Of a stretch of DNA of 64,000 nt, positions 60,262-64,000 are shown one piece after another. Made by a program: the position numbers and the translations under genes. This DNA is from Micropterus salmoides (Eukaryota; Chordata; Actinopteri; Centrarchiformes; Centrarchidae). Numbering within the stretch: the stretch's first letter is position 1; every line of letters starts with the position of its first letter. The notes beneath the pieces are model-generated. The model did not search any database. It was not told the DNA's origin and saw nothing but the letters and a program-made list of their open reading frames with translations. The stretch lies in contig NW_024044348.1 in NCBI RefSeq assembly GCF_014851395.1, positions 22,726,890-22,790,889 on the forward strand. The letters run 5' to 3'.

Positions 60262-60699
60262 TTTCCTCAGGGAGAGACCGAGATTTTTGGAATCTCATAA
60301 TCGCATAAAATAATTAAAACAACACTGGCTGATCCACTACATAATATTACAATTTCTATTCCAAGTAATGTTGCGTTACCGGATTATATATTTTTCAAGT
60401 AAGCCGTTAGCCAAAAAGCTAAAGAATGAAAGGAGCACGAGAGACAGCGGGGTTACGACCTATATTGTGTATAGTCTAAGATGCAAACAACATTGTCATT
60501 TGTTATAAACCAGCAGAAAGCTTTCAACTGAGAAGAATTCGACATCTAATTTTTTTAAGCATCAGCGAAAGCAGCACAGCAACGTGAAATTTGAAGAAAG
60601 AAACACTGGTCGCTTCTGCCAGTGATGAATGCACTAGTCGGGAGAGAGTGGCGTTAAGGACCGTTTTGTAAAAACACCGAATAGGCTAAGGCACTTATA

Positions 60700-60777
60700 A
60701 ATGCATGTACACTGAAAGTAATATAGTAACGTAACTAGTTACTTTTAATACTCAGTAATGTAACTTGCCCAGCACTG
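60700..60777. mobile_element. hAT-like right end
   Basis: GTAACTAGTTACTTTTAATA followed by TGTAACTTGCCCAGCACTG matches the reverse complement of the fish hAT-type end CAGTGYTGGGCAAGTTAC. The flanking octamer does not repeat near the candidate left end at 57648. Confidence 0.5.
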
Positions 60778-60879
60778 TCGAGCTCCACCATCACCATTGT
60801 GGTTCATGACTAAATGCATGCGGAGCTAATGACATTCCTTTTAACCAAATGTGTACTTTTGTGTTTTGTGCTAATTTTC

Positions 60880-61111
60880 AATTCAATTCAATTAAATTTA
60901 ATTTATATAGCGCCAAATCACAACAACAGTTATCTCACAGCGCTTTTCATAAAAGAGCAGGTCTAGACCGTACTCTATGATGCTATTTACAGAAGCCCAA
61001 CAGTTCCCACCAAGAGCAAGCACTAGGCGACAGAGGCAAGGAAAAACTTCCTTTTAAGAGGCAGAAACCTCGAGCAGAACCATGGCTCAGGGTGGGCGGC
61101 CATCTGCCTCG
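60880..61111 (-). repeat. Non-LTR-type dispersed repeat, minus strand
   Basis: ATTCAATTCAATTAAATTT, then TTTATATAGCGCCAAATCAC, AGAGCAGGTCTAGACCGTAC, CAAGGAAAAACTTCCTTTTA and GGGCGGCCATCTGCCTCGAC follow the wording of a very common teleost repeat. Reverse-complemented, its end GCGCTATATAAATTAAATTT plus a TTGAA-type tail mirrors the LINE terminus at 57500-57550, so it is probably a LINE- or SINE-derived 3' region. No coding part is present. Confidence 0.6.
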
Positions 61112-61119
61112 ACCGGTTG

Positions 61120-61214
61120 GGGGAGAGAGAGGGAGAGAGAGAGAGAGAGAGAGAGAGGGCAAGAGAGGAACAGAGAGAAAAAGAGAGGGATGGAAGGAGA
61201 GAGAGGGGAGGGAG
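61120..61214. repeat. GA-rich low-complexity tract
   Basis: About 95 bp, mainly GA dinucleotides with interruptions; it directly follows the dispersed repeat at 60880-61111. Confidence 0.95.
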
Positions 61215-61314
61215 GCAGCCTGCACAATATACACACAGAGGTACAGACAGTAAAGGTGATGTTGCTATAGACTAAATGAAAAATGGTACAGATATTTATA
61301 GTAGTGTTAATGAT

Positions 61315-61480
61315 AACAATCGTAATGTTAATGTAAACATGCTAACATGCTAAACTAAGATGGTCAACATTATCTCAGCATGTTAGCATGCTGACATTAG
61401 CCTTTAGCTCAAGCAGCGCTGTGCCTGAGCACAGCCTCACAGACATTCTAGCCTGGCTGTAGTCTCTTAGACTTGTGCCA
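61315..61480. repeat. Common teleost dispersed repeat (CATGCTAACATG type)
   Basis: AAACATGCTAACATGCTAAA, CTAAGATGGT, CAGCATGTTAGCATGCTGAC and TGTGCCTGAGCACAGCCTCA occur in the order of a repeat very frequent in fish genomes. Class is unknown to me. Confidence 0.6.
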
Positions 61481-62230
61481 GTGTGTCTCTTATAACTGAT
61501 AGTGTTTTCCTCTAAATGGGATGTTACTCAAGATGCAAGTAGGTTCAAATGTATTTCAGGAATATGCGAGTACCTGCTGATGTTAGTTTACAAACAGGGC
61601 TCATTGGCTGACACTGTCATTATTCAAATTGGGACATTTGATAAATACGCGCCATCATATCCATGTGCATATTATGTTACATTATTCAGAGATATTTGCT
61701 GACATATGCAACATCCAACTCCAAAATTTACTGTTCTTATCTTGTGTTCATTTTGTGATGGTTTAAGCCAAAGGTTTTCACATGTGCGCACACGTAAACA
61801 TACTCGCACAAAATCACATGGCTGCACTTCATCATGACCATCAGTGAGAAGAGATGGATCATTGATTAATGGAGCTTTTATCAATACAAGGATAGGAAAA
61901 CGATCCCCGAAATCCCCTTACATATCAGCAAGGCACTTTTATCCCTCCTCCCATGAACATGATTTACGAAGGAAGTTAATGCGTAGCGCTGCTTACACGT
62001 GACGACATAATGAAATGGTGAGCTAACTTGGGTGAGCACAAACCCCTTACTGAAGAGCATTTAGTTAAGTGTAGAGATTAGCATAAGAAAAGCAAACTCA
62101 TAACACGAACAGACATCTCTAATTGAGCTGTTGTTCATGTAAGCAGTGTGATTTTCTATTGGCCCTGATCTCTTCAGCCCATACCACTTCTGCATTTGGA
62201 GTGATGGGCTATGATGTTATGTGTCTGTAC

Positions 62231-62270
<40 letters not shown>

Positions 62271-64000
62271 AGGGGAACGCATCCCTCCTAATTGATCACC
62301 ACTCTTCAACAGGAAAGGACAGAGGGGGCGTTAGCAAGCAGACGCTAACTCGGCCAATAATGAACAGGGTGGTTATAATGTGAAATCCATTGCCTCTCAA
62401 TCGAGGCCATTGATCAAATGCGCCTCCTTTATGTTTGATTTTCCGCCTGGCTTGTGTAGTCTGAAGCAGCATCTTGCCGCTCTATAAACTGGTGGGGAAG
62501 GAAAGTGTCTTATTGCAGTTGTTAAGGTAGGGGATGCAAAGAAAAAGGAAGCGACACGAGCTCCATCAGAAGCAGTCGCGACCTGGACACAGAAGTATGA
62601 GTTTAGTCACCTTGGTACACACTCCCACTAAGCTCTGACTTTGACTCGACGTCTCAAAGCTTTTAACAGGCAGATGTAATATCCCTGTGGTTTTGAAGAG
62701 GCCGTGGTTAAAGCGCCTCTGGAAGAGCAAGCTGGCGTCTCTTGTGGCTTCAGATGCGGTCTAAGTTGTACTTAATGCACTGACAGGTAATCCATCTGAA
62801 GGCAAGCTGCTTTATGCCAATTTAGATAGGAAATCAGAAACCTAGTGTGGTATTAGCCCCAGTGTCTCCTTCTGTTATTCCAACCCATCCATGTTTCTCC
62901 AAATAAGAGCACCAGATAACCTGGTTTCATTTGCAGTGTGGTGTTCAGAGAAGAAAAATTGAGGGATTGAATACTTAAGCATTCTAATGCCAGTACAAGT
63001 AGTGTCTTGATCTGGGTCAGTTATTTGAGTCATACTACTTTGCATCGTGATTATAAATTATATTTTGTTTTGGGTTTTTTTGTCTTTTTTTTTACTGTAA
63101 TTGGGGTATATTTTAACCAGTCTCTGTAAAACCCAATTATATGACTCAGTGACTTTAGTATATAACCATTATGATGTGCCCTAAAGTATTTGGCACTACT
63201 GACCCAGGATTCTAGAGATACATGAGGGTCTTTCTTGTTGTCTTTAATGCAATCTTTTTTGGAAACTGTAGTGGTTTCTGGAGGATCTTAATTGTTATAG
63301 AAGCAGAGTAGGCATTGCTGGCACAATTTCACCTACTTCCAAGGTGCATGGAGAAGGGAAAAAGTCTTAAGAGGTCAAAAACTCTTGTATTATGAGAAGG
63401 AACTTTACTAGTAGACAGACGGCTCGTGGCCTTCATCAAGGTCATTATAATCATTTTGGTAATGATTTGGTAAAGCAGCTTTAAAATTAGCCCATTATTC
63501 GCTAAACTATGTCAAATGTTTTAAGTTCTTAGGTTGAGCACCTTTTCTGGAATATGTTGTTTTAAAAGCACATCACATTGGCATTGTCTCCATGACTTCA
63601 ACAGCTGCTTATATCTTGACATTAAAAGGAGTTAAGAGTTGATGAGATTGTGCAGCTTTTCAGTCCAAGAAATGACCAGTCTTGACTTACCGATGGCAAT
63701 TCAGTCTCCCCTAACAAATGTGCCTATCAAAAAGGATCATATCATTGTATGGAGATGACTGGTGCTTTATAAGATTAAGTGGATTGACTACATGTCTGAA
63801 AATATACCCTCTGTTTAGAGCCAGATAAACCACCTCTGTATATAAACAATGTGCTCTACTTGCAAGGACATCTCCACTGTATGTTTACCTCCCCCTTGTT
63901 GAGCTAAAATTAAGAGGAGAATGAAGTCCAAAAAAGCTGTCCATAATTAATGGCGTGTATTTTCTTGAATTTAGCTGCTCTGTTTGTGTTCCACCTCATA
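61481..64000. other. Unannotated DNA with one microsatellite
   Basis: No gene is supported. 61900-62140 and 62270-62460 have balanced composition with motifs such as TGATTTACG, AATTGATCA and GATTTTCCG, and could be conserved non-coding elements. This is an impression only. Confidence 0.4.
62232..62268. repeat. (TG)n microsatellite, 37 bp
   Basis: An uninterrupted TG run. Confidence 0.97.

Overview
The window looks like nuclear DNA of a teleost fish, probably a percomorph. It is AT-rich, has CA/GT microsatellites, and carries a repeat load typical of teleosts: many short non-autonomous hAT elements, an IR/DR-type Tc1 element, L1/Tx1-like and L2/Rex1-like LINE fragments, a DIRS-type tyrosine-recombinase retrotransposon and LTR-like pieces. 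I found no host protein-coding gene I can support. Nearly all open frames are short, begin in arbitrary places and fall in repeats or low-complexity DNA. The window is best read as intergenic or large-intron sequence. The coding remnants belong to mobile elements, and all of them are broken.

Layout. 1-8150 is mostly unannotated DNA with one hAT-like element (1860-3187) that contains a second inverted-repeat element (2227-2758). A clean hAT element with a perfect 8-bp target duplication lies at 8160-8838 and carries a Pol III-type tRNA-like unit. From 9276 to 17472 there is a stack of insertions. The outer layer is a hAT shell. Inside it is a Tc1 element interrupted twice by hAT elements. The second of these is a 6.7-kb hAT with exact CCTGCGGC target duplications. 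It contains a DIRS-type retrotransposon remnant (12.1-14.4 kb, minus strand) and tandem repeats (14.7-16.0 kb).

18-32 kb holds further hAT-type elements (18658-18975, 22456-23330, 27965-28623), a transposon end with a 54-bp palindrome (19546-19599), and an L2-like reverse transcriptase piece (30600-30868). 33.5-37.3 kb has two inverted copies of one hAT family flanking an L1/Tx1-like ORF2 fragment. 37.3-44.3 and 44.9-53.1 kb are long repeat-poor stretches without recognisable genes. A full hAT with perfect target duplication sits at 53161-53881. 54.4-60.8 kb contains an inverted pair of LTR-like repeats, a LINE 3' end and a foldback element. 60.9-61.5 kb holds two common fish dispersed repeats. 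The remainder to 64 kb is unannotated apart from a GT microsatellite.

The most informative part is the insertion stack at 9.3-17.5 kb. It gives a relative order of transposition events and records the loss of catalytic residues in the DIRS recombinase and reverse transcriptase. I saw no new defence, toxin, secretion or biosynthetic system. A short exon-like stretch at 33071-33180 and a GC-rich double-open block at 28933-29222 are the only places I would test for host coding potential.
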